This document shows, piece by piece, positions 52,401 to 60,484 of a stretch of DNA of 64,000 bases (its first letter is position 1; each line of letters begins with the position of its first letter). The translations under genes and the position numbers were made by a program. The notes under the pieces were generated by a model. It did not search any database. It was not told the origin of the DNA and saw only the letters and a program-made list of their open reading frames with translations. The stretch is from a virus, in the IMG/VR virus record IMGVR_UViG_3300006923_000008, positions 1-64,000 of that record; one strand, given 5' to 3'.

Positions 52401-52826
52401 GAGGAGTGGGATAGAAAGGAGACTCTTTTAAAAGAGAGAGAAGTAATGGGGAGATCTTTGTCGGGAAGTCTGCATGAAGTTTTTAAGGACTTTTTCACAG
52501 GAGGTCCAATGGTAACGCCTTTATCAGGTGTTGCGGCTCAAGGAGATGGTGCTCGATTAAAAATCGAGGCAATTATCAAGACAAAGATCAAAGAATTTAA
52601 AATTAAAAATGGTAAAAATATAGGAAAGAAATTCGCAAAATACTTAGTAGAAGATGTTAACGGAGATACTTGTGGTTTGACTATTTGGGCTGATGACTAT
52701 GCCTTATATCGTACCATTCTAAAAGATGGAACTCCTATTAAGGCAATATGCAAAGTAAATAATTATTTGGATCAAAAAGATCTTGCTCTCTCTAGTCTTG
52801 AGAGAGTTTATGGAAAATCACTATGA
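49455..52826 (+). CDS. dnaE: DNA polymerase III alpha subunit (DnaE)
   Basis: The 1123-residue product is a C-family replicative polymerase. The N-terminal PHP domain begins FVSLHNHTELGSPLDGMNDT, with VTDHGTL and GIEAYF. The catalytic palm has GAGRGSASGSLVAYL and PDIDTDFSD, with Asp431 and Asp433. Fingers, a helix-hairpin-helix region near GLGEKAIESI and a C-terminal OB-like fold (LTIWADDYALY) follow. No proofreading exonuclease domain is seen. A C-family polymerase as the phage replicase is less common than A or B family. Confidence 0.95.
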   Translation: MSKGPFVSLHNHTELGSPLDGMNDTLDLFKRAKEVGHPAVAVTDHGTLTASYDAYLASQKTGVKYIPGIEAYFANDLSERKSHHLVLLAQNAVGYKNILTLNYLAFQNQVAGYMGKKTPRISWEHIEKYNEGVFALTACSNGLIGKTLVTEEDEELATQYVKRFHSIFNDRFFLELQPHALHAVNKNGKEVNQVRLNESLLKISSELGIPYVITCDAHYRDKEHAKYHDFMLAIKDKKAVDDPDRFRYGVQDMYLKEPSEIVDFFGQKVASKGMENTIKIMEACEEPHYIKPKGARLPSFPVHGEPDYKEFSAWYKKTRSTLSEDKALLRYRCIQGFKDKLGGLEKEEKERYWDRVKVELSVLEDKNFSSYMLIVADYINWAKKKMPVGAGRGSASGSLVAYLAGITDVDPIKYDLIFERFHNNQKTSFPDIDTDFSDPGAVKEYVKEKYGEDKVASISNWSTLSPKVVIKDVARSLRLGGDKSAAFKISNNITSIMPDSKTLDKAMADSPQFSAYMSKYPELYQYGNKLQNLTRNWSIHAAGLVIGENPLYETVPLRIDGDNNVVTQWEKTRCEDNGLIKMDLLGLKTLTVIDNTFKLIESSTGKKLTTEDIDFADQKVYAMLGRGETLGVFQLESSLTPFCIKLKPKTIEDISVINAIGRPSCLPAERKKYAKRRLGLEEATYEHPKLKRALKKTFGVLIYEEQAMFIAQDCAGWDLNQADALRKISKLKGKDEDLVLRTEANFVKDCMSFSGMDYKTGSLIWKHYIEPLGLYSFNKSHSISYSKISFQTAWLRCHYPVQFMCALINSEDPNSDKAQEYVSECKNMKIDVTHPNVNKSAGEYRVLNAKSIAIGLSAVKGLGEKAIESITENRPYKSFADFVSRNNSRTVGKTVIQSLAKAGALDDFGLTRMDMHDNYQKYRTKMKAALKKAITKDILAANPTWKKIPKENIPELTAKFDIPLGSKRFLEIMDSLTFTTSEEEWDRKETLLKEREVMGRSLSGSLHEVFKDFFTGGPMVTPLSGVAAQGDGARLKIEAIIKTKIKEFKIKNGKNIGKKFAKYLVEDVNGDTCGLTIWADDYALYRTILKDGTPIKAICKVNNYLDQKDLALSSLERVYGKSL

Positions 52827-53320
52827 TAAAATGCAGAAACTGCAAATTTGAGGTAAAGGCCTCAATGAGACACTCTCTAGTAAAGAATTGCTGCCCAGCT
52901 TGCGGCGGCGCGCTCCTGGGGGAGCTTCACAGCAGAAGGCTGTCTCTCTTTAGGCAAAGGCTTGTTAATCAGCCATTTTCGGAAAAGCTAGAGAGCGATG
53001 ATATTTTCGATATAGCTCTTTTTATGCTCGTAGAGTTCTTTCCGCCTGATATCGAGCCCCCCGTCCCCAACGACGAGGAGGCCGCGCCAGAGGGCTCGGA
53101 GGCAGCGGAGGAGGCTTCGGAGGCGGTGGCCGACGTGCCAACCGAAGAAGAATCCTACGAGGCCATACGGGATCAGGTGCGCGTCGAGGCCCTCTCCAAT
53201 GAGGCTTTATCCCCGGATCTTTTAGACGCAGAACTAAAGGTTCAAAGGCTAAAGAGAATTGCCAAAGAAAGCAAGATTAGGAGCCCCGGAACATTTGTAA
53301 GGAGACTTTCAAGTGATTAG
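52823..53320 (+). CDS. Zinc-ribbon protein with GC-rich acidic linker
   Basis: The 165-residue product starts with CRNCKFEV and CPACGG, a zinc ribbon, then has a Glu/Ala/Pro-rich linker (residues 75-115) and a basic helical C terminus. The linker DNA (about 53040-53210) is strikingly GC-rich with third positions in C and G, unlike its neighbours. The ATGA overlap with dnaE suggests a polymerase-linked accessory role, but this is inference. Confidence 0.5.
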   Translation: MIKCRNCKFEVKASMRHSLVKNCCPACGGALLGELHSRRLSLFRQRLVNQPFSEKLESDDIFDIALFMLVEFFPPDIEPPVPNDEEAAPEGSEAAEEASEAVADVPTEEESYEAIRDQVRVEALSNEALSPDLLDAELKVQRLKRIAKESKIRSPGTFVRRLSSD

Positions 53321-53657
53321 AGCGGTTGGGAATAAGCGATTGGATTTGAGCGAATCTGAGTTTCTTTACTATAAATCTTTGGTAAAAGAGTTTGGAGACA
53401 AAGGCTTTTTAGGCTTGTTTACGACTGATAAAAATGGTATAATAACATCAGTAACTCCGCCTGTAAATAACACGGTGAATGTTGGTATTATTTACTATAT
53501 TTTGAATGTGATGATGAACCAACGAGTTAGAATGTTAGACGATGAACTGAAAAAAGTCAGCGAAAATATTGCCGCTCAGGGATCCGTGGCTAAGCTAAAT
53601 GCACGGATCGAGCGCCTGGAGGCGACGATTTTTGGAGCTGACGATGAAACTGCATAA
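53313..53657 (+). CDS. Hypothetical protein, 114 aa
   Basis: GTG start overlapping the previous stop. It contains a short hydrophobic segment (VGIIYYILNVMM, near residue 54) and a C-terminal coiled coil (LDDELKKVSENIAAQGSVAK). It overlaps the next gene by 14 bases. Not recognised. Confidence 0.5.
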   Translation: MIRAVGNKRLDLSESEFLYYKSLVKEFGDKGFLGLFTTDKNGIITSVTPPVNNTVNVGIIYYILNVMMNQRVRMLDDELKKVSENIAAQGSVAKLNARIERLEATIFGADDETA

Positions 53658-54198
53658 TAAATTATCAATAGATAATTTCTCTATACAGAATATAGATATT
53701 AAATCCATAGAAGAGGTTGCTGCATCGCTTCCTACAAATGGAGTAGTTGACCTTAATATCGCTGAGGTTGGCCTCCTCAGAACCCTAGAGGGACAGAATC
53801 TTTGTCAAGAGAGGATCGTCCAGATTGATAGATGGATTGGTCATCTTGAGTCATTGAAGAACAAAGCTTGGTCTGATGCCGCCCTAAGCAAGGCAATTAA
53901 GTCTGGACTGAAGACTGCAAAGGACAAAGAGTGGTTTGCGCAAGCAGATGACGATTATATAGAAGCTTGCAATAATTTAATTCTAGCTAAGGCTTCAAAA
54001 AAGTGGCTAGAAAATAAGGCAGGATATTTTTTGGGCTGGCATTACGCTCTCAAGACATTCCTAAAAAGAGATTATTCAATTGAAGTTGCAAGTAGCGCAG
54101 GCTACGGAGCTTCTGCGGCTGACACTTCTACCTTCCCCGGAAGTTCTCGGCCAAATGATTTTGGAGCAGAATCCGAAGAAATAGAGTGGGGAAAATAA
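53644..54198 (+). CDS. Hypothetical protein upstream of SSB, 184 aa
   Basis: ATG 53644 overlaps the preceding gene; the longer frame begins inside it. The product is helical (QERIVQIDRWIGHLESLKNK, AGYFLGWHYALKTFLKRD), with a disordered Ser/Gly/Pro end. Size, helical nature and position just before the single-strand binding protein suggest a recombination mediator of UvsY type, but I see no diagnostic motif, so this is a guess. Confidence 0.5.
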   Translation: MKLHNKLSIDNFSIQNIDIKSIEEVAASLPTNGVVDLNIAEVGLLRTLEGQNLCQERIVQIDRWIGHLESLKNKAWSDAALSKAIKSGLKTAKDKEWFAQADDDYIEACNNLILAKASKKWLENKAGYFLGWHYALKTFLKRDYSIEVASSAGYGASAADTSTFPGSSRPNDFGAESEEIEWGK

Positions 54199-54291
54199 AT
54201 CCACAATAATAAGGCCAAAAAATAACACGCAATACCGCGTAATAAAACAAAAGGCCAAGAGTGTTAATATAACACCACAAGGAGTATTTAT

Positions 54292-54915
54292 ATGTCAAAT
54301 ATGGTTTTTGGAGAAGTTGATTGGAACGCTGCAGATTCTGATTCAGGTCAGAAGTCTGACTTTGCAAGGCTAGTTGAGGGAGAGAACGTTGTACGAGTGA
54401 TGGGAAACCCCGTTCAGTTTTACATCCATTGGGTAACCACTCCCGCTGGCGCGAAGAGCAAGATCAACTCTCCCGCGAATCACCCGGAGCTGGTTCGTCG
54501 CCTAGAAGATTCAGGCTTTAAGCGACAGGCTCGATGGCTCGTCAAGATCCTTGATCGAAATGACGATACCTTCAAGCTTCTGGAGATTGGACCTCAGATT
54601 TATAATTCGATTAAATCGCTTTATAACAATTCAAAATGGGGCAAGGTTACTGGATATGACATCTCTATCAATAGAGGTCCCAAGGGTCAGCAGCCGCTTT
54701 ATAGCGTAACTCCGAATCCGAAGGAGCCGCTATCTAGCGATTTCAAGAGTAAATTCGTTGACTTCAATGACAGGGTCAACCTAGAGAAGCTAATCTCCCC
54801 TTCCACGCCAGAGGCGGTAGCAACCAAGATGGGTTGGGATACTTCTTCTGCAACTCAGGGCGCAGATACAGCTACTGCTAACAGCGAGGATTTCGACTTC
54901 GACTTCGAGGACTAA
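54292..54915 (+). CDS. Single-stranded DNA-binding protein (T4 gp32-like)
   Basis: The 207-residue product follows the gp32-like pattern: LVEGENVVRVMGNPVQFYIH, a basic central part (GFKRQARWLVKILDRND, KVTGYDISINRG), then VTPNPKEPLSS and an acidic tail ending EDFDFDFED, which in SSBs recruits partners. It would coat single strands in replication and recombination. Arginine codons are mostly CGN, unlike most genes here, as expected for a highly expressed protein. A strong AAGGAG and a small hairpin (GTGTTA/TAACAC, 54261-54275) precede it. Confidence 0.8.
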   Translation: MSNMVFGEVDWNAADSDSGQKSDFARLVEGENVVRVMGNPVQFYIHWVTTPAGAKSKINSPANHPELVRRLEDSGFKRQARWLVKILDRNDDTFKLLEIGPQIYNSIKSLYNNSKWGKVTGYDISINRGPKGQQPLYSVTPNPKEPLSSDFKSKFVDFNDRVNLEKLISPSTPEAVATKMGWDTSSATQGADTATANSEDFDFDFED

Positions 54916-54937
54916 GATCCTTTTGCATGATTAATTT

Positions 54938-54976
54938 AAAAGGGCGTATAGAGTATAATCTCTATACGCCCTTTTT
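54938..54976 (+). terminator. Rho-independent terminator before ruvC
   Basis: AAAGGGCGTATAGAG pairs with CTCTATACGCCCTTT, followed by T residues ending at 54976. The ATG of the ruvC-like gene is the very next base, so that gene has no ribosome site of its own. Confidence 0.9.
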
Positions 54977-55516
54977 ATGAAGAAAATATTAGGTTTAGAC
55001 ATATCCTCTTCAACTGTCGGTTGGAGCTTAGTAGAGTATGATGATAAGTCGGAAATTCTTTTGGAGTACGGCCACATCAAGCCGCCTAAATCGAAGAAAG
55101 GCTCTCTGGCCTTTCGTGCTGCAGATTATTTCGATACGATCAAGGACTTCTTGAAGAAAAAGGATCCAGATTTCGTGGCAATTGAGGCTTACGCAAGTAG
55201 ATTTCCGAAGGGCAGAAGTACAGCAAGGACAATAATTACACTTTCGTTTTTTAACGAGATAACCTCTGTAGCTTGCCTGAAAGCATTAAATGTGGAGCCA
55301 GAAAGCTATGCTGTAGTTACGATTAGGTCTTGCCTCAGCAAGCTTGCAAAAACAAAAATATCTTCAAAAGAAGAAGCTTTTGAATATGTTAAGACTTATT
55401 TTTCTAACTTTAAAGTTAGAGATAATCGAGCAGGGAATCTTGCAAAAGAATGTCTTGACGAGGCAGACGCTATTGCGGTTTGTCTGACTTATATCTATAA
55501 ACATAGGAACAAATAA
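54977..55516 (+). CDS. ruvC: RuvC-like Holliday junction resolvase
   Basis: The 179-residue product shows the RNase H-fold RuvC pattern: KKILGLDISSSTVGWSL (Asp8), VAIEAYASRFPKG (Glu near 74) and ECLDEADAIAVCLTYIY near the C terminus, supplying the acidic metal ligands. It would cut branched recombination intermediates before packaging. Oddly, the ATG touches the T tract of the upstream terminator and no ribosome site exists. A 17-codon ORF (ATG 54927) ends on a TGA overlapping this ATG and could couple translation. The stop overlaps the GroEL start. Confidence 0.8.
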   Translation: MKKILGLDISSSTVGWSLVEYDDKSEILLEYGHIKPPKSKKGSLAFRAADYFDTIKDFLKKKDPDFVAIEAYASRFPKGRSTARTIITLSFFNEITSVACLKALNVEPESYAVVTIRSCLSKLAKTKISSKEEAFEYVKTYFSNFKVRDNRAGNLAKECLDEADAIAVCLTYIYKHRNK

Positions 55517-57162
55517 TGGCCAAAGATTTAACCTTTAAGAGTGAAGCAAGAAAGAAGATTCTTTCCGGCGCTGAAAAGTTAGCCAAAGTTGTGGCAGTAA
55601 CGATGGGCCCTCAAGGAAAGAATGTAATTCTGGGCAAATATGTTGGAGCTCCAGTTCTCACTAAAGACGGAGTCACTGTTGCAAGGGAGATTACTTTAGA
55701 AGAGCCCGTAGAAGAGCTTGCGTGTCAACTCATAAAAGAGGTAGCGGGAAGGACGGCTGCCGTAGCAGGTGACGGAACCACTACAGCTACAGTTTTGACT
55801 CATGAAATTTTGAAGCGGGGATGTAAGCTTATTGATGAAAACTATAGTCCCTTGAACTTTAGGATTGGAATAGAGTGGGCTCTAAAACAGATTACCAAGA
55901 ATCTAAACACAATGGCTATCGATGTATCCTCCTTGGAGGATCTTGTGAATATTGCGTCAATATCTGCAAATAATGATCCGGAGCTTGGCAGCAAAATAGC
56001 AGAAGCATTTCATGCAGTAGGTATGGACGGAACAGTTGTTGCAGAGGCATTTCCTGGCGCAGGAAATTCTGTTAGATTTGCAGATGGAGTTGAAATAAAA
56101 TCTGGATTTGTAACTCCTGCCTTCCTAACCGAAGAAGGCCAAACAGATGTTAGGCTTAATAATTGCAAAATTCTCATTTGCAATGATGATATTTCAAATC
56201 TGACATCTTGCCTGGGGTTATTTAATCAATTATCTGAAGACAATATTCCCGTCTTAATCCTCGCCAAATCCGTAAAGCAGGAGGTTCTCGCTACTCTTGT
56301 TGCGAACAATAAGCTTGGTAGGTTGAGGGCTGTCGCTGTAAGCCTTCCGATATTTGGATCCGCTCAAAATGAATGGCTAGAAGCCCTCTCTGTTCTCGTC
56401 GGCACAAAAGTATTCTCAGGAGAAGGAGGCGTTCCCCTTAAGGAGGCCAAGGTTTCTGACCTAGGATCTGCCAAGAGAGTGACGGTTGATAGATATTCCA
56501 CAAAAATATTAGAAGGAAATAGGGATCAGGCCAGATTCGAAGAAAAGCTTGAGCTTTACAAAAAAGACTTGTTGACGCTTATTGGAGACAATGAAAGGCT
56601 CGATACAAAAAAGAGGATAGCTTTTATCCAGAATAAAGCGGCAGTTGTTGCTGTCGGATATTCTACGGAGTTAGAGCTTAGGGAGAAGGGCGACAGGGTT
56701 GACGACTCTATTTGCGCAACAAGAGCTGCAATAGAAGAGGGGTACGTTCCTGGCGGAGGTACGGCTCTTCTTCGTGCGGCAAGTCAAGTAGATCTAAGCC
56801 TTCTGGATGAAGAGCTTGTTCCAGCCGCACGCGTACTCATAGACGCGTGTGAAAGGCCTATGCGACAAATTGCTGCAAATGCTTATGCTGATGGCGATAA
56901 AATTGTGGACAAAGTATTGAAGAAGCTTAATAATAACTATGGATATAATGCTGCTACAAATTCATTTGAAGACTTAGTTAAATCAGGCGTTATTGACCCG
57001 AAAAAAGTTACAAAGACTGCTCTAGAAAACGCAACAAGCATATCTCTTTTACTCATAAATACTGACGCTGTAGTTTCCGAGCAGCCAGAAAATCCATCAA
57101 GCTGGCAGGCTCCTGCCGGCTGGAGGCCCCCTCAAGAGGGAACCTTAGCACACAAATACTAG
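55516..57162 (+). CDS. groL: GroEL chaperonin
   Basis: The 548-residue product is a full-length group I chaperonin: VTMGPQGKNVILGK near residue 30, DGVTVAREI, GDGTTTATVL near 86 (ATP-binding Asp), GGGTALLRA near 412 and VSEQPE near the end. The usual GGM-repeat tail is replaced by a Pro-rich end (QAPAGWRPPQEG). No GroES gene is in this window, so it may work with host GroES or act as a single ring, as some phage GroELs do. TAATG overlap with ruvC. Confidence 0.95.
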   Translation: MAKDLTFKSEARKKILSGAEKLAKVVAVTMGPQGKNVILGKYVGAPVLTKDGVTVAREITLEEPVEELACQLIKEVAGRTAAVAGDGTTTATVLTHEILKRGCKLIDENYSPLNFRIGIEWALKQITKNLNTMAIDVSSLEDLVNIASISANNDPELGSKIAEAFHAVGMDGTVVAEAFPGAGNSVRFADGVEIKSGFVTPAFLTEEGQTDVRLNNCKILICNDDISNLTSCLGLFNQLSEDNIPVLILAKSVKQEVLATLVANNKLGRLRAVAVSLPIFGSAQNEWLEALSVLVGTKVFSGEGGVPLKEAKVSDLGSAKRVTVDRYSTKILEGNRDQARFEEKLELYKKDLLTLIGDNERLDTKKRIAFIQNKAAVVAVGYSTELELREKGDRVDDSICATRAAIEEGYVPGGGTALLRAASQVDLSLLDEELVPAARVLIDACERPMRQIAANAYADGDKIVDKVLKKLNNNYGYNAATNSFEDLVKSGVIDPKKVTKTALENATSISLLLINTDAVVSEQPENPSSWQAPAGWRPPQEGTLAHKY

Positions 57163-57180
57163 ATAACGATTGGAGAATAA

Positions 57181-58341
57181 ATGTCAAAGTTATTGAGTCC
57201 TTCTGAGGCGCAGAAGGAAATTACGAAGTTCTTCGGAGAAGACGCGATCTTTTTTGATGGAAATATATCTACAAAATACGAGGCTATAAGCACCGGAAGC
57301 CCCTCTTTGGATGAAGCAATTGGAATCGGAGGTATTCCGCGAGGAAGAATCACCCAGCTTGCAGGCCAAGAGAGCTCTGGCAAGACCATGCTTTCTCTTT
57401 CATGTATAAGAGAATATCTGAATGAAAATCCTGATAATACGGCATTATTTATCGATGCAGAGTATACTTACGATCCAGCGTGGGCCGCAAAGCAGGGTGT
57501 TGATACGTCTCGCGTAATGGTCATCAAAACGAATGATGCAAAGATGATATTTGAAGGTTTGCTGGGAAAGGTGAAAGTAAATAAGGCTACAAAGAAAGTC
57601 TCAAAGGGTATGAGAGGAATCTTGGATCATGTAATTGAAGGCACTGATCCAAGATTTAAGAACCTTGGCATTATAGTTTTGGACTCTATTGCAGTTTTGA
57701 ACACCCCTCTTGAAATTAGAGCCGAAGTCGGAAAAGCCAACATGGCTCCTATCCCAAGATTTTTGTCGACAGAACTGAAAAAGCTAACTCCTGTAATTGC
57801 TCATGCAAATATTGCGTTTATAGGAATCAATCAGGTGCGAGTAGACTTGGGGAAGATGTTTGGAGACCCGACCTCATCTCCCGGAGGAAGAGCCCTAAAG
57901 CACGCATGCAGCCTCATGATTAATATGGCTCCAAACTTTTCCTCTGACTCTGTTATCGCCAATGAGGATGGAGAGAGAATAGGGCATACCGTTCGGGCTA
58001 AAGTTGAAAAAAATAAGGTTGGAACACCATTTTCAAAAGCTGAGTATAAAATAGAGTATCAAAAAGGAGTTGTTCAGAAGGACAGAGAGGTTTTTGACTT
58101 AGCAATCAAGTATGGCCTTATAACGAGGCCATCTTCTCAGTCTTATGAAATTGGAGGAAAAAAAGTTAGAGGTGCAGACGCTGCTTTCGAGTTCCTAACG
58201 AAGGAGCATCCTGACCTTATCGAAGAGTACGCCTCCTCAATTCGAGAGGCTTACCTTGGAGAGGGCGACTCAGAGACATCAGTAGAAAATGGAATAGAAA
58301 ACGTGGAAGAGGAAAATCCGTTAATAGCGAGGTTAAAATAA
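57181..58341 (+). CDS. recA: RecA/UvsX-family recombinase
   Basis: The 386-residue product has Walker A GQESSGKT at residues 62-69, GGIPRGRITQLAG before it, FIDAEYTYDP near 96, IIVLDSIAVL near 160 and NQVRVDLGKMFGDPTSSPGG near 221. It forms the strand-exchange filament on single-stranded DNA. With SSB, the SbcC/SbcD pair and RuvC it makes up a full recombination system. The C-terminal tail is acidic, as is usual. Confidence 0.92.
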   Translation: MSKLLSPSEAQKEITKFFGEDAIFFDGNISTKYEAISTGSPSLDEAIGIGGIPRGRITQLAGQESSGKTMLSLSCIREYLNENPDNTALFIDAEYTYDPAWAAKQGVDTSRVMVIKTNDAKMIFEGLLGKVKVNKATKKVSKGMRGILDHVIEGTDPRFKNLGIIVLDSIAVLNTPLEIRAEVGKANMAPIPRFLSTELKKLTPVIAHANIAFIGINQVRVDLGKMFGDPTSSPGGRALKHACSLMINMAPNFSSDSVIANEDGERIGHTVRAKVEKNKVGTPFSKAEYKIEYQKGVVQKDREVFDLAIKYGLITRPSSQSYEIGGKKVRGADAAFEFLTKEHPDLIEEYASSIREAYLGEGDSETSVENGIENVEEENPLIARLK

Positions 58342-58342
58342 T

Positions 58343-58681
58343 ATGCTAGTTCGTTGTACGCCTGGGTGTAAAAAAAGTGATGGGATGACAGATGCATCTC
58401 TTGATGTGGAAGCAGATTCTGTTGTTTGCAATAATTGTGGAGATACACTAGAAGGAATCTCTTCTTATGCAAAGCTTTCAATGAAGGCCGCTGGAGATAT
58501 TGTTCGAAATAGCAAAAGAAAGGCATTCATGTTTCCGTGCAAAACATGCGATAAATCAGTTGAAGCCACAACTTCTACGGGAACTCTAACCGGAAAGGGC
58601 TGTCCCAATAATGGAGATGGCTGCAAGATAGACATTACTAGCTACATGCTTAATACGCTAGAAACCTTAGAAGAGAAATAG
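58343..58681 (+). CDS. Hypothetical zinc-ribbon protein, 112 aa
   Basis: Two metal-type sites: CTPGC with VVCNNCGDT, and FPCKTCDKS with GCPNNGDGC. The double ribbon suggests nucleic-acid or protein contacts. It starts one base after the recA-like gene and precedes the primase core, so it may belong to the replication complex. Family not recognised. Confidence 0.5.
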   Translation: MLVRCTPGCKKSDGMTDASLDVEADSVVCNNCGDTLEGISSYAKLSMKAAGDIVRNSKRKAFMFPCKTCDKSVEATTSTGTLTGKGCPNNGDGCKIDITSYMLNTLETLEEK

Positions 58682-58691
58682 GGACTATTAA

Positions 58692-59453
58692 GTGGTTACA
58701 GATCTTGAAAATCTCTCTAAGCTAGTTAGCATCTGTCACTCCAATCTAAGATCCTCTCAAGATTGCTTGAGGTATCTTCTTAAGGAGCGAGGTTTGTCCA
58801 AAGAACTTATCAGAAGTAATAGGCTGGGATACTTTCCGCAAAGCATAGATATGCTAAAGAAACATGTGTCAGAAGAAGCTTTGGCGAGATTGAACATCAC
58901 AAATTTTACTGGAGGCAGTGACTTTGCGAGTTACTTCTATCTAGTCTTTCCTATTTTCTCAGAGCATAATGATCCAGTTGGAATTAGTGGCAGATCACTT
59001 CTTGCCGACATAGAGAGGAAGAGTATTGGAATCCCTAAGTATAAAAACTCCTCTTATAAAAAGGGCGATATACTATATGGGCTGAATCATTCAAAAAGCT
59101 CAATTTTAAAAAAGAATAATGTATATGTTGTAGAAGGGTTTTTTGATTACCTCTCTATGGCCCAGAACTCTATTAAAAATACTGTAGCGATATGTGGAAC
59201 TGCATTTTCGCAAAAACATTTCATAAAACTAGCCAGATATACAGATAAGATTACGTTTATTATGGATAGTGATGCAGCAGGAAAAGCTTCTGCCGAAAGA
59301 ATATATGAAAAGTATATCAACAAAGGCATGAGGCTTAGATTTCTGACTCTTCCCGCTGGAGCCAAGGATGTAGATGAATACTTCTCTGCTCCCAATAAAA
59401 CTAAGGAGTCTTTCTTTTCAGACTTCAAGCAAAGTATTCCGGAGATTTGGTAA
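58692..59453 (+). CDS. DnaG-type primase TOPRIM catalytic core
   Basis: The 253-residue product lacks the zinc domain and begins with the DnaG pre-core (CLRYLLKERGLSKELIRSNR, LGYFPQS). It then shows VFPIFSEHNDPVGISGRSL, and the TOPRIM motifs VVEGFFDYLSM (Glu) and FIMDSDAAGKAS (Asp-x-Asp). It synthesises RNA primers. The matching zinc domain is encoded separately at 33180, so the primase is split. GTG start 58692. Confidence 0.88.
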   Translation: MVTDLENLSKLVSICHSNLRSSQDCLRYLLKERGLSKELIRSNRLGYFPQSIDMLKKHVSEEALARLNITNFTGGSDFASYFYLVFPIFSEHNDPVGISGRSLLADIERKSIGIPKYKNSSYKKGDILYGLNHSKSSILKKNNVYVVEGFFDYLSMAQNSIKNTVAICGTAFSQKHFIKLARYTDKITFIMDSDAAGKASAERIYEKYINKGMRLRFLTLPAGAKDVDEYFSAPNKTKESFFSDFKQSIPEIW

Positions 59454-59456
59454 ACG

Positions 59457-59897
59457 ATGAAAAAGAAAAAGGGCAAATCATATCAGTATAAAATTGTCGA
59501 AATATCGTTTGAGTCTGCAAAATTAAATAATTTTTCATCTGATCGTGGCATGGGCCAAGTTATGATGGCAAATACATCGGACGAGAGGATTCTAGATCTT
59601 AAGCAGGAGCTTCTTGACGAAATTTACGAAATAGTAAACGGACCTCACCTGACTGATCATCAGAAGAAGATATTGTTTATGAGGCTAATGGGCAAAACGC
59701 AAAATGATATAGCAGAACACCTAGGAATCACTCAGTCTGCAGTCCATAAGGCAATGCATGGAAACATTGATTATAAGAACCATAAAAAAAGATATGGCGG
59801 GATAGTCAAGAAGCTTCAGAAGATCTGCAAAAATAACAATAGAATCAAGGACATACTGGAAAAAATTCAAGAGATAAACAGAGAGGAAGCTGATTAG
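59457..59897 (+). CDS. Sigma region-4-like helix-turn-helix protein
   Basis: The 146-residue product has a helix-turn-helix near residues 62-100 (LTDHQKKILFMRLMGKTQND, IAEHLGITQSAVHKAMHGN) resembling sigma region 4. No region 2 is visible, so it is not a complete sigma factor; it may be an anti- or co-sigma or a transcription regulator. It starts three bases after the primase core stop. Confidence 0.65.
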   Translation: MKKKKGKSYQYKIVEISFESAKLNNFSSDRGMGQVMMANTSDERILDLKQELLDEIYEIVNGPHLTDHQKKILFMRLMGKTQNDIAEHLGITQSAVHKAMHGNIDYKNHKKRYGGIVKKLQKICKNNNRIKDILEKIQEINREEAD

Positions 59898-59917
59898 CTA
59901 CTAATTATATTTAGATA

Positions 59918-59923
59918 TATAAT
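59918..59923 (+). promoter_or_regulatory. Consensus -10 hexamer in the gap before 59998
   Basis: TATAAT sits 74 bases before the 59998 gene. No good -35 is at the proper distance, so it is only a candidate. A short AACAG-CC-CTGTT inverted repeat follows. Nothing else is seen in this 100-base gap. Confidence 0.25.
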
Positions 59924-59997
59924 AGCGAAACAGCCCTGTTAGTCGAACTTGTTTGTTTCTATTAATAAAGATAAATTTTACAGCGAGGAATAAATTG

Positions 59998-60474
59998 ATG
60001 TCAGACCTAGATGAGGTGCTCTTAAAGTTAGCTAAGGATAAGGTAACCGATTTATCGGAAAAAGATCGAATTCAACTAACTGATGATCTGCCGATAAAAA
60101 AGGTTGCGTTTGATATGTACAAGGTATTTGGCGATCAATATGATGACCTCTGGAGGTCCGAAGATATTAATGGAGAAAGCTTTTTAGTAAGAAGTTCTGA
60201 TCCTAAATATCAAACAAAAGAGGGTGGAGACTGGAGCGCTTCCAGCAATTACGATCATAATAGTGTAACTTTATCCTATAAAAATGTTCCTATTTGCGCT
60301 TTTTCCTCTGATGAATACGGATATTCATCAGAGGATATTTTTATATTCAAATCAGCACTACTGGATATGGCCACAGACGATAGTTCTTTTGTAAGTAAAG
60401 TTTTAGACTCCCAAACACAGGCAAAGGCCTCCGCAATAAGGGGTCTTTTCCCCGAAATCTTTAAGACAAACTAG
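59998..60474 (+). CDS. Hypothetical protein, 158 aa
   Basis: ATG 59998 follows GAGGA; the longer frame enters the promoter gap. It is an acidic alpha/beta protein (DDLPIKKVAFDMYKVFGDQY). It opens a new gene cluster at 60-64 kb that looks structural. Not recognised. Confidence 0.5.
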   Translation: MSDLDEVLLKLAKDKVTDLSEKDRIQLTDDLPIKKVAFDMYKVFGDQYDDLWRSEDINGESFLVRSSDPKYQTKEGGDWSASSNYDHNSVTLSYKNVPICAFSSDEYGYSSEDIFIFKSALLDMATDDSSFVSKVLDSQTQAKASAIRGLFPEIFKTN

Positions 60475-60484
60475 AGGGAATGTA

